From assembly GCA_023411555.1 (NCBI GenBank), contig JAEYOQ010000060.1:1-8291 (forward strand): a stretch of DNA of 8,291 nucleotides, written 5' to 3'. This document shows, in pieces, positions 1 to 4,800 of the stretch. Under the pieces are notes generated by a model. It was not told the DNA's origin. It saw nothing but the letters and a program-made list of their open reading frames with translations, and did no database searches. The translations under genes were made by a program, and so were the position numbers. How positions within the stretch are numbered: position 1 is the first letter of the stretch; every line of letters begins with the position of its first letter. The stretch comes from Bacillota bacterium. GTDB taxonomy: Bacteria > Bacillota > Clostridia > Lachnospirales > Lachnospiraceae.

Positions 1-23
1 ACGGTATGAGATATTTGATCCAT
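1..23 (-). CDS. Start of an unidentified gene running off the left edge (8 codons visible)
   Basis: An ATG at 23-21 on the minus strand is preceded by an excellent Shine-Dalgarno sequence, AAAGGAGG, nine bases upstream (plus positions 33-40). The reading frame is open to the window edge and starts MDQISHT. Too little is visible to name a product. The upstream leader is unusual: it holds structured element A, whose terminator ends about 158 bases before this start, and element B further up. The gene is therefore a likely target of that attenuation. The start is supported by ribosome-site spacing alone. Confidence 0.55.
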
Positions 24-32
24 GGTAAGTGG

Positions 33-40
33 CCTCCTTT
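33..40 (-). promoter_or_regulatory. Shine-Dalgarno site of the left-edge gene
   Basis: AAAGGAGG on the minus strand, near-perfect complement to the 16S 3' end, nine bases before an ATG. It is the main evidence that a gene starts at 23. Confidence 0.6.
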
Positions 41-92
41 AAATAACTAATAGTTTTTTGCATTTTTTAAAGTATGCCACAAAAAATGTATA

Positions 93-104
93 TCGCCTAG
101 GCGA
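93..104. repeat. 12-bp perfect palindrome TCGCCTAGGCGA in the leader of the left-edge gene
   Basis: TCGCCTAGGCGA is its own reverse complement and is GC-rich within an AT-rich leader. It lies between terminator A and the start codon at 23. It could be an operator for a dimeric regulator or a small hairpin in the leader mRNA; the sequence does not decide. Confidence 0.4.
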
Positions 105-180
105 GCGATTTGACGCTTACATATAATCTATCCTCAGGAGGCAGACTATCCTTCCCCTACTTTGCCCATCAAAAATGAGC

Positions 181-246
181 AAAAAAACAGACCTAAGACG
201 AGCAGTTATGTGAACCGTTAGTCGGTTTACTGCCTATCTAGGTCTG
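181..246 (-). terminator. Intrinsic terminator A
   Basis: Read on the minus strand, a long interrupted hairpin is followed by seven T residues. Three nested perfect stems are visible: CAGACCTA/TAGGTCTG (188-195 with 239-246), GCAGT/ACTGC (202-206 with 229-233) and AACCG/CGGTT (213-217 with 223-227). The T run is at 187-181. This is stronger than needed for a simple gene end and closes structured element A. It lies upstream of the left-edge gene, so as placed it would attenuate that gene. Confidence 0.8.
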
Positions 247-328
247 AACTTTTATGATTCTGCGAGGTTACGCACTATTTTCTACTACGTCTATAAGGAT
301 ATTTGTATGATTGGGTCATGCCCCTTAT
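181..328 (-). ncRNA. Structured RNA element A (attenuator-like leader, paralogue of element B)
   Basis: The minus-strand RNA contains, in order, a hairpin with ATAAG/CTTAT (293-297 with 324-328) enclosing GGG/CCC (313-315 with 321-323), a small hairpin TGCG/CGCA with a 6-nt loop (261-264 with 271-274), and the terminator at 181-246. The order matches element B near 642-794. The two share an identical 14-nt terminator arm, CAGACCTAGATAGG, and a TAGAAAATA segment before the small hairpin. The 5' limit is uncertain, and I see no promoter or anti-terminator strand as clear as in B. It matches no riboswitch or T-box consensus I know. Role inferred: leader control of the gene starting at 23. Confidence 0.5.
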
Positions 329-600
329 CCCATCCGAGGCACTTCCACTTATCCTCCACCAAGCCCATCCCCATTCAAGCTTTTCAACAATCATCATCAA
401 ACGAAGCCATAACCAGCCTTCATTCTTTCCTTATATTAATCTTCTCTTTTTCTTATCTTTTCCTTCATTTTTTCAGCTAAATTTCTTTCTCTTGAGATCA
501 GGAAAAGACCGGAGAGGGCTTATAAATGGGCGGTTGGCGGGCTGGGTGGCGTTTATTTCTCATGGTGGATTCGTGAACTTTTTCGGGTATTTTTCTAGTG
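329..600. other. Gene-free spacer between RNA elements A and B
   Basis: No credible gene is seen on either strand. On the minus strand only very short frames occur (about 10 to 21 codons) without good ribosome sites. The plus strand is strikingly pyrimidine-rich from about 419 to 493, which makes a purine-rich minus-strand RNA. A long plus-strand open frame (303-773) has low-complexity composition, runs antisense through both structured elements and is not accepted as a gene. If element B allowed readthrough, the transcript would cross this spacer into element A. Confidence 0.5.
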
Positions 601-641
601 TTACTATTAGCGAATTACGCGGATTCATCTGTTTTAAGGTC

Positions 642-687
642 AAAAAAATAGACCTCAGACGGGGCGGCTTGGCCCTATCTAGGTCTG
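642..687 (-). terminator. Intrinsic terminator B
   Basis: On the minus strand AGACCT (686-681) pairs with AGGTCT (655-650), extended inside by AGA/TCT across a one-base bulge and by GGGC/GCCC (675-672 with 665-662), then followed directly by seven T residues (648-642). The 5' arm shares 14 identical bases with terminator A; the 3' arm CGTCT-N-AGGTCT is also conserved. Confidence 0.8.
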
Positions 688-794
688 TTTTCTTTTATGC
701 TTTCGCATTATTTTCTATTATTCCTACGAGGATAAATGGGGGTGCCCCAACGATAAGGCGGGGGACCCGATGACATAGTAGGAACTCAGACCAT
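642..794 (-). ncRNA. Structured RNA element B, about 153 nt, with its own promoter and terminator
   Basis: A transcript starting near 794 and ending in the T run at 642 would be about 153 nt. Visible helices: P1 GGTCTG/CAGACC (792-787 with 687-682); P2 TTCCTAC/GTAGGAA (784-778 with 727-721), enclosing an 8-bp stem with one bulged base (740-748 with 761-768); P3 ATGC-GAAA-GCAT (708-697), a GNRA-type tetraloop; and the terminator. P1 uses the same CAGACC that forms the 5' arm of the terminator, so P1 and termination are mutually exclusive. That is the layout of a riboswitch or attenuator expression platform. It could equally be a stand-alone small RNA, since no gene follows before element A. 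I do not recognise the class. Confidence 0.6.
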
Positions 795-800
795 AGAAAT

Positions 801-829
801 ATTATATAGAATACGGTTAATAAATGCAA
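801..829 (-). promoter_or_regulatory. Sigma-A-type promoter of RNA element B
   Basis: On the minus strand TTGCAT (829-824) and TATAAT (806-801) are separated by exactly 17 bp. The expected start, about seven bases downstream, falls at 794, two bases before the P1 strand GGTCTG. That agreement between promoter and RNA fold supports both. Confidence 0.65.
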
Positions 830-1011
830 TGATTTTACCATTATTAGTTAGTACCTATTATAATACCTCATACATATTCTCTACATTTGAACTGACTCTC
901 ATCTCTACAACCGCATTCTTATTTCAATATAACCCGTAAGCTAAATGCCTCAAGAGGAACTAATTAATGTCATTAAAACCATCCGACCGATTATTATTGC
1001 TATTATATAAA
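830..1011. other. Gene-free AT-rich stretch
   Basis: Nothing is firmly identifiable here. A plus-strand ATG at 967 has a purine-rich AGAGGAAC upstream, but its frame runs antisense into the gene at 1012-1866 and is hydrophobic low-complexity. A TATAAT-like hexamer occurs on the minus strand near 863-868 without a good -35 partner. No terminator hairpin is seen after the gene ending at 1012. Confidence 0.4.
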
Positions 1012-1866
1012 TCAAATAACAATGTCCTCATCTCTTATAATCATTTCTCTTACTTCTTTAGTCTTGATGTCATTGCATTGTTCAAAACTTCCACATTGTT
1101 GATACCCATCATCAAATCCCTCATTAAAATAACACGCAATTTTTATCAGTGAATTTAAATTTCTATCTGCAACATATACGTTCGTATCAAACGCCATTAA
1201 TGGAAATTTTCCAAGACCCACCGAAAATAAGTTACCATCAGTATTAATATAGCTCTTTTCTTCATTTGCTATTGTAACATAAAACTCTGGAACTCCATAA
1301 CAACTCTTTGTCCAACCAACGCCTGTATATGGATCATCATAATTTATATTAATCTTTTTATCCTCAATTTTTTCATATTCTGTATTAGCGAGTGGAACTC
1401 TACATGCAAAATTATCAATTTTAAGTTCTACTACAGCTAATCTATTGCAAGATGAGAAAGGAGAATTATGTCCATAATCCAATCTTAAGCAGTGATATAA
1501 TGTATCAATAATATTGTTACAATAATTACATTGTATTAAGTTATGTAAATCCGCTCTTCTAAGCATAAAGTTGCCTATATCGTAATTAAAAGATAAATAT
1601 TGATTAATATCGCCTATAGGAATTATTTTACACATTGTAACCTGCTGCCGCAGCTGTTTTTGTATTTGATCTCTTGAATTAAGTAAAATAAATTTTTCAT
1701 CAGCCGTCAGTTTGATATTATTATTCGATTTTAGTTTTCCTAAAATTTTTTTTATCTCACTAGCTGTGTTTGCATCCAATAAATCTAATGACGGAGTTGT
1801 ATCTATCTTTTTATCAATTTTTAAGTTTTCTTGTACCTTCGAGATAAATAACTCGTAATCACTCAT
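1012..1866 (-). CDS. Unrecognised cysteine-rich protein, 284 aa
   Basis: I do not recognise this protein. It starts at ATG 1866 with GGGAG ten bases upstream and ends in TGA. It has no signal peptide or membrane segment, so a cytoplasmic location is likely. Residues 1-75 are charged and probably helical. The rest is mixed alpha/beta with aromatic and glycine-rich turns (for example YTGVGW near 180-185 and YGVPEF near 190-195). Ten cysteines are spread over the chain (79, 113, 116, 126, 140, 155, 189, 245, 258, 264), including one CxxC pair at 113/116; metal binding is possible but unproven. It lies 48 bp downstream of the 159-codon gene in the same direction and is probably co-transcribed. 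Base composition is clearly AT-rich compared with the dnaX operon, suggesting acquired DNA. The long intact frame and ribosome site argue that it is a real gene. Confidence 0.7.
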   Translation of the reverse strand: MSDYELFISKVQENLKIDKKIDTTPSLDLLDANTASEIKKILGKLKSNNNIKLTADEKFILLNSRDQIQKQLRQQVTMCKIIPIGDINQYLSFNYDIGNFMLRRADLHNLIQCNYCNNIIDTLYHCLRLDYGHNSPFSSCNRLAVVELKIDNFACRVPLANTEYEKIEDKKININYDDPYTGVGWTKSCYGVPEFYVTIANEEKSYINTDGNLFSVGLGKFPLMAFDTNVYVADRNLNSLIKIACYFNEGFDDGYQQCGSFEQCNDIKTKEVREMIIRDEDIVI

Positions 1867-1914
1867 TTGTAATCCGCTCCCATAATTTTTTTATTTAATA
1901 AATATTACTTACAA

Positions 1915-2394
1915 CTACATTATTTCACCAGATGATTTTTCGTACAAATTATCTAAGTAAAAACCAATTTCATTAACGTCTACTGGTATATACTCAATTC
2001 TTATTTTATCTCCAACATCCAAAACTTCTGCCTTTTTCTTCATTCTTTCCAAGTTTTTAATCTTAACACATTCATGTGTTCTTCGGATAGAAAACTGATA
2101 TTGCTCTCCATACAATGAAATCTCCGAACTAGCAACATACGAAATGCTGTACTCTGACTCTTCTATTTCAACTAATTTCTTTTTCAGATTGTCATTCAGA
2201 GTAAAAGAAAATGATATTTCCGTCCAATTTCCTCGGTAACTTTCCCCACTTATCAAATTAGCCATATAGCAAATAGCTTGATAATCATCTGAGTATATTT
2301 CACCTGGCAAAACCAAAAATCGCCTTGAAGCCAGGCTTAAACACTTTGCAAAGTATAAGCTACTCATCATCGATGAGATCGGATACCTTCCCAT
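1915..2394 (-). pseudogene. Unrecognised gene with a replaced 5' end (chimeric 159-codon ORF)
   Basis: The open frame runs from ATG 2394 to a stop at 1915, but about the first 26 codons (2394 to roughly 2316) are the antisense strand of an istB fragment that reads well on the plus strand. The native part begins near residue 27 (about 2316) and continues for some 130 residues. It is a soluble, beta-rich chain with alternating strands (residues 59-66, 83-107 and 130-138) and a basic segment RMKKKAEVLD near 117-126. I do not recognise a family. No good Shine-Dalgarno site precedes the ATG at 2394. The most economical reading is a gene truncated when the IS21 element and flanking DNA were deleted; expression of the chimeric form is possible but unsupported. 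It lies upstream of the 284-aa gene with a 48-bp gap, so the two probably formed an operon. Confidence 0.55.
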
Positions 2395-2688
2395 TGATAA
2401 GACTGGATCGAATCTCTTCTTTCAGCTTATAGCCAAGAGGTATGAGCATACATCCACGATCATTACTACAAACCAGCCATTCAGTAAATGGGGGGAGGTT
2501 TTTTCTGATGCAATGCTGGCCAACGCCATTCTTGACAGACTATTACACCATGCTCATGTGATAAAAATGGTTGGCCCGTCATATCGAACCAAGGATTACT
2601 ACGAGCTTCTTGATGGGGACGAGCAGAAAGCTGGTCGGTGAAAAACTACATTTTCATGTCGGAATTAAAATGCATTTTTATGTTGACA
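2313..2688 (+). mobile_element. IS21-family remnant (3' part of istB and right end)
   Basis: The segment holds the C-terminal part of istB on the plus strand, followed by about 47 bases ending in TGTTGACA (2681-2688), the form typical of IS21-family termini. Two imperfect repeats, CATTTTCATGTCGG (2649-2662) and CATTTTTATGTTGA (2673-2686), look like the multiple transposase-binding sites of IS21 ends. istA, the first half of istB and the left end are missing, so the element cannot move by itself. The left junction near 2313-2318 is placed where istB-like sequence stops; it also cuts the minus-strand gene at 1915. Confidence 0.75.
2318..2641 (+). pseudogene. istB: istB, 5'-truncated IS21-family ATP-binding helper protein
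   Basis: About 107 codons read without interruption from NRLEARLK to a TGA at 2639-2641. The Walker B region LLIIDEIGYLP is followed by the hallmark segments LFFQLIAKRYE, STIITTNQPFSKWGEVF, DAMLANAILDRLLHH and SYRTKDYYELL, all diagnostic of the AAA+ protein IstB. IstB normally has about 250 residues; the N-terminal half with Walker A is absent here, so it cannot hydrolyse ATP or help the IstA transposase. No start codon or ribosome site lies at the junction. Family identity is very secure; the exact left breakpoint is not. Confidence 0.9.
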
Positions 2689-2689
2689 T

Positions 2690-2803
2690 TTACTCCCACT
2701 TTTCTCCATTAATTATATTTGGAATTGCTAAGCACTTTGGTGATTTCTGAGGCGACTTCATCGCAAGAAAAGAATTACCATATTTATATCCTTTTTTCCT
2801 CAT
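2690..2803 (-). CDS. Possible small peptide, 37 aa, ending at the IS21 terminus
   Basis: ATG at 2803 has a strong ribosome site, TTTGGAGGGG, five bases upstream, and a 37-codon frame begins MRKKGYKYGN and ends in TAA at 2692-2690. The peptide is basic with one cysteine near residue 24. The stop codon lies two bases outside the presumed IS21 end (2688). The frame could therefore be the 5' stub of a larger gene interrupted by the insertion. Alternatively it is a genuine small protein. I recognise no family. The Shine-Dalgarno match is the main argument for it. Confidence 0.35.
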   Translation of the reverse strand: MRKKGYKYGNSFLAMKSPQKSPKCLAIPNIINGEKWE

Positions 2804-2876
2804 AAGAAGCCCCTCCAAACACTTATCTCATGAAAATATTGCCATGCCAATCTTCTCTTTCTACCGTGTCTAACCA

Positions 2877-3155
2877 TTAATAAAAAATAAGCCAGACTAT
2901 ATAATAGGTTACAGATAAGATACATTGTTTATTATAATACCCTCCACTGTATAAGCGGTCTACTATACAGATGTTATTCTCTATATTATTTTTTAACTCT
3001 TTGTATAAGCAACTATCAACATCATTCTTAAGAAAGTTTTCTTCAACTAAAGAATTAGCTAAATCATTAAATACTTCCTCTTCAAATATTCGTCCTCTTA
3101 AGTACTCCTCTATCGGTCTTGGGTAGTTAATCTGAACCAATTCTATTCCATGCAT
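2877..3155 (-). CDS. Hypothetical ORF, 92 aa, possibly a gene fragment
   Basis: I do not recognise it. The frame opens a few codons before ATG 3155 and has no Shine-Dalgarno site. It starts two bases after the stop of the truncated Nudix gene, in a different frame. Residues 1-60 are acidic and probably helical; the last 20 residues are hydrophobic and aromatic and end in WLIFY, which looks like out-of-frame or junction sequence. It does not resemble the C-terminal half of a Nudix hydrolase, so a plain frameshift in that gene is not the obvious explanation. Likely a fragment of another gene joined to the Nudix stub by deletion, or translated only by coupling. Confidence 0.35.
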   Translation of the reverse strand: MHGIELVQINYPRPIEEYLRGRIFEEEVFNDLANSLVEENFLKNDVDSCLYKELKNNIENNICIVDRLYSGGYYNKQCILSVTYYIVWLIFY

Positions 3156-3157
3156 AT

Positions 3158-3373
3158 TTAGAAAGTATCAGCAGGTAATCCTACCTCTTCTTTTATTTCT
3201 CGTAATAAGCATTCTTCCATAGTCTCTCCGATTTCCATCGTTCCGCCTGGAACTTCCCAAGTAGATGGTGTATCCATGCAATGTTGAGAACGCTTTACGA
3301 TAAGAAATCTGCCATTATAAAGAATCAAACCCTTTATAGCAATAGAAAATCGTTTTATATCGTCTCTTTCCAT
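3158..3373 (-). pseudogene. Nudix hydrolase, truncated after the Nudix box (71 codons)
   Basis: The N-terminal half of a Nudix (MutT-like) hydrolase, a family that cleaves nucleoside diphosphates linked to another moiety. Beta strands at residues 10-27 (IAIKGLILYNGRFLIVKR) lead into a complete Nudix box at 44-66: G44, E50, R58, E59, E62, E63 and G65 fit Gx5Ex7REUxEExGU. The frame then stops at codon 72, whereas family members usually have about 130-160 residues, so the C-terminal part of the fold is missing and activity is unlikely. Start ATG 3373 is preceded by AGAAGGGA about ten bases upstream. A promoter lies at 3512-3540. Substrate cannot be told from this half. Confidence 0.75.
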
Positions 3374-3438
3374 TTGTATTTAATCCCTTCTGGTTAATAT
3401 AAATCCCTGATATAACAAAAACATCCCAAATCATAAGA

Positions 3439-3504
3439 GTAGCTATCGCATTCCTTCATGAATGGACTTCTCAGATAAAGCGTAGCTATCGTATCTCTTT
3501 ATCT
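3439..3504. repeat. Paired hairpins sharing the decamer GTAGCTATCG in the Nudix leader
   Basis: GTAGCTATCG occurs at 3439-3448 and 3482-3491. Just after the first copy, CATTC (3449-3453) and GAATG (3460-3464) form a hairpin. The second copy sits in the loop between AGATAAAG (3473-3480) and CTTTATCT (3497-3504), an 8-bp perfect stem. Both lie in the roughly 130-nt leader between the predicted promoter and the Nudix start, so they may fold in that mRNA. Confidence 0.45.
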
Positions 3505-3511
3505 ATTTCTC

Positions 3512-3540
3512 ATTATAATATTTGGTACTGCTGTCAACAA
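3512..3540 (-). promoter_or_regulatory. Probable promoter of the truncated Nudix gene
   Basis: On the minus strand TATAAT (3517-3512) is preceded by TTGTTG (3540-3535) at 17 bp. An alternative TTGACA (3537-3532) is a perfect -35 hexamer, but its 14-bp spacing is too short. Transcription would start near 3505, leaving a leader of about 130 nt before the ATG at 3373. Confidence 0.45.
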
Positions 3541-4072
3541 CTGCAATATTTCAAGCATTCTATATTCTTAATCCTTACTCCTTGAACCTCTGAGATTTCC
3601 TGAGATTTTTAAGATATAAAATCATCGTTTCCTACTATGATATCAAATAAAAATGTCCAACAACACAACGCCCATAAATTCCCTCCGCCCTCAAACCCTT
3701 ACACCGCCTTAATCCTAGCCCCTTTTCCCCGCTTTTTTGTCTAAAATAGTTTTACAATAAATTTTCCCGCTTCTACTCCCACTTTGACTCCTTTTTCTCT
3801 GTTTTGTAACCTTCTTCCAGATAATAAAGAAGTACAACAGTATTAGGATTAAGGGATGAGGTTCAAGGGATTTTCTTCTGCTCTCTTAAGAAAATTTCCC
3901 GCTTTTTCTTCCTCTTTAAAGCCCTCTTTTTTTCCTTGTCACTAATTCCTTAATCCTATCAAACCCCCTGATTTTCCTACCTTCTCCCCCTGATTTTCTT
4001 CTTCCTATTTTAATGCTAGCCTCTCCTGCTTCCTGCTCCAGCTCCCGCTTTTACTCCCGCTCTATTTCATGC
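3541..4072. other. Gene-free stretch with repeated TTAATCCT motifs
   Basis: No gene is supported. The plus strand is pyrimidine-rich with many CCCGC and CCCCC runs. CTTAATCCT or its longer form CCTTAATCCTA occurs at 3567-3575, 3707-3717 and 3948-3958, inverted at 3844-3854, and again inside the recR terminator at 4108-4116. CCTTGAACCTC (3580-3590) has a perfect inverted copy at 3858-3868. CCCCCTGATTTTC occurs twice, near 3964 and 3985. The repeats suggest decayed repetitive DNA or a structured transcript rather than random spacer. Confidence 0.45.
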
Positions 4073-4119
4073 AAAAAACGCAGGAGAAAGAGGTGCACGG
4101 GGCACGGCTTAATCCTGCG
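4073..4119 (-). terminator. Intrinsic terminator of the dnaX-recR operon
   Basis: On the minus strand CGCAGGA (4119-4113) pairs with TCCTGCG (4085-4079), with an inner GTGC/GCAC stem, followed by TTTTTT (4078-4073). It lies about 85 bases after the recR stop with no gene between, and fits as the operon's end. Confidence 0.8.
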
Positions 4120-4166
4120 TTGTTGAATAATTTTATATCGTTGTTGAACTCTATTATATTGTTGAA
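4120..4166. repeat. Three direct copies of TTGTTGAA between recR and its terminator
   Basis: TTGTTGAA occurs at 4120-4127, 4141-4148 and 4159-4166, with starts 21 and 18 bases apart. The copies read TTCAACAA in the recR mRNA and lie in its 3' untranslated region. Roughly helical spacing would allow protein binding on one DNA face; single-stranded RNA binding is the alternative. Confidence 0.4.
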
Positions 4167-4203
4167 GGATATTATTAAATGATAACAAATTTGCATTTGC
4201 CTT

Positions 4204-4800
4204 CTACAGCTCTACTCTGCCCTCATAAGCGCGTAGTAACGTCACTTCATCAATATATTCCAAATCACCGCCCACCGGTATTCCGCTGGCGATACGGCTG
4301 ACCTTAATTCCTGCAGGCTTGATCAGCTTACTTAAGTACATGGCTGTTGCTTCTCCCTCTAAGCTAGAGTTGGTCGCAATGATGACCTCATCCACATCTC
4401 CCTGAAGGCGAAGCATCAGCTCCTTCAGCTTGATATCGGCAGGGCCGATTCCCAGCATTGGGGAGATTGCTCCGTGAAGCACATGATAGACACCCTCGTA
4501 TTTGCCTGTCTTCTCATAGGCCGCCAGGTCTCTGGGATTCTCCACCACCATGATCTGACGCTTGTTACGCCCAGGTGAGGCGCAGATCGGACAAAGCTCT
4601 TTATCGGTCAAGGTCAGGCAATCCTTACAATAACGGATATTCTTCTTCGCATCGACTATGGAGCTTGCAAGCCCTGTAACCTGTTCCTCCGGCATATTGA
4701 TGATATGAAATGCCAGCCTCTGAGCCGTCTTAGTGCCAACTCCCGGGAGCCTCGACAGCTCCTCTATTAACTTACTGATTTGACTGCTGTAATAATCCAT
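4204..4800 (-). CDS. recR: Recombination mediator protein RecR
   Basis: RecR works with RecF and RecO to load RecA onto SSB-coated single-stranded DNA at gaps, in the cytoplasm. All expected parts are visible in 198 residues, the usual length: a helix-hairpin-helix segment (about 9-31, LSRLPGVGTKTAQRLAF), a four-cysteine zinc finger (C58, C61, C70, C73), and a Toprim domain from about 82 with acidic E87 in MVVENP and the TNSSLEGEATAMYL segment at 143-156. The start ATG shares its A with the TAA stop of the upstream YbaB gene (TAATG), so translation is probably coupled. The ribosome site GGAGG lies inside the Gly-rich tail coding region of that gene, about 12 bases upstream. The order dnaX-ybaB-recR is widely conserved in bacteria. 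Confidence 0.97.
   Translation of the reverse strand: MDYYSSQISKLIEELSRLPGVGTKTAQRLAFHIINMPEEQVTGLASSIVDAKKNIRYCKDCLTLTDKELCPICASPGRNKRQIMVVENPRDLAAYEKTGKYEGVYHVLHGAISPMLGIGPADIKLKELMLRLQGDVDEVIIATNSSLEGEATAMYLSKLIKPAGIKVSRIASGIPVGGDLEYIDEVTLLRAYEGRVEL

Noticed and set aside
303..773. Long plus-strand open frame of 156 codons
   Set aside because: Low-complexity, Phe/Ser-rich product from a pyrimidine-rich tract; it starts in element A and runs antisense through element B and its terminator, with no ribosome site.
642..794. Element B as a T-box, TPP, SAM, FMN, cyclic di-GMP, 6S or SRP RNA
   Set aside because: None of the consensus cores I know for these classes could be found, though this was by eye only.
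967..1152. Plus-strand 61-codon frame with a purine-rich sequence before its ATG
   Set aside because: Most of it is antisense to the better-supported 284-aa gene, and the product is hydrophobic low-complexity.
3930..4060. Minus-strand frame of about 40 codons rich in Lys, Arg and Gly
   Set aside because: No start codon with a ribosome site; composition follows from the purine-rich strand.
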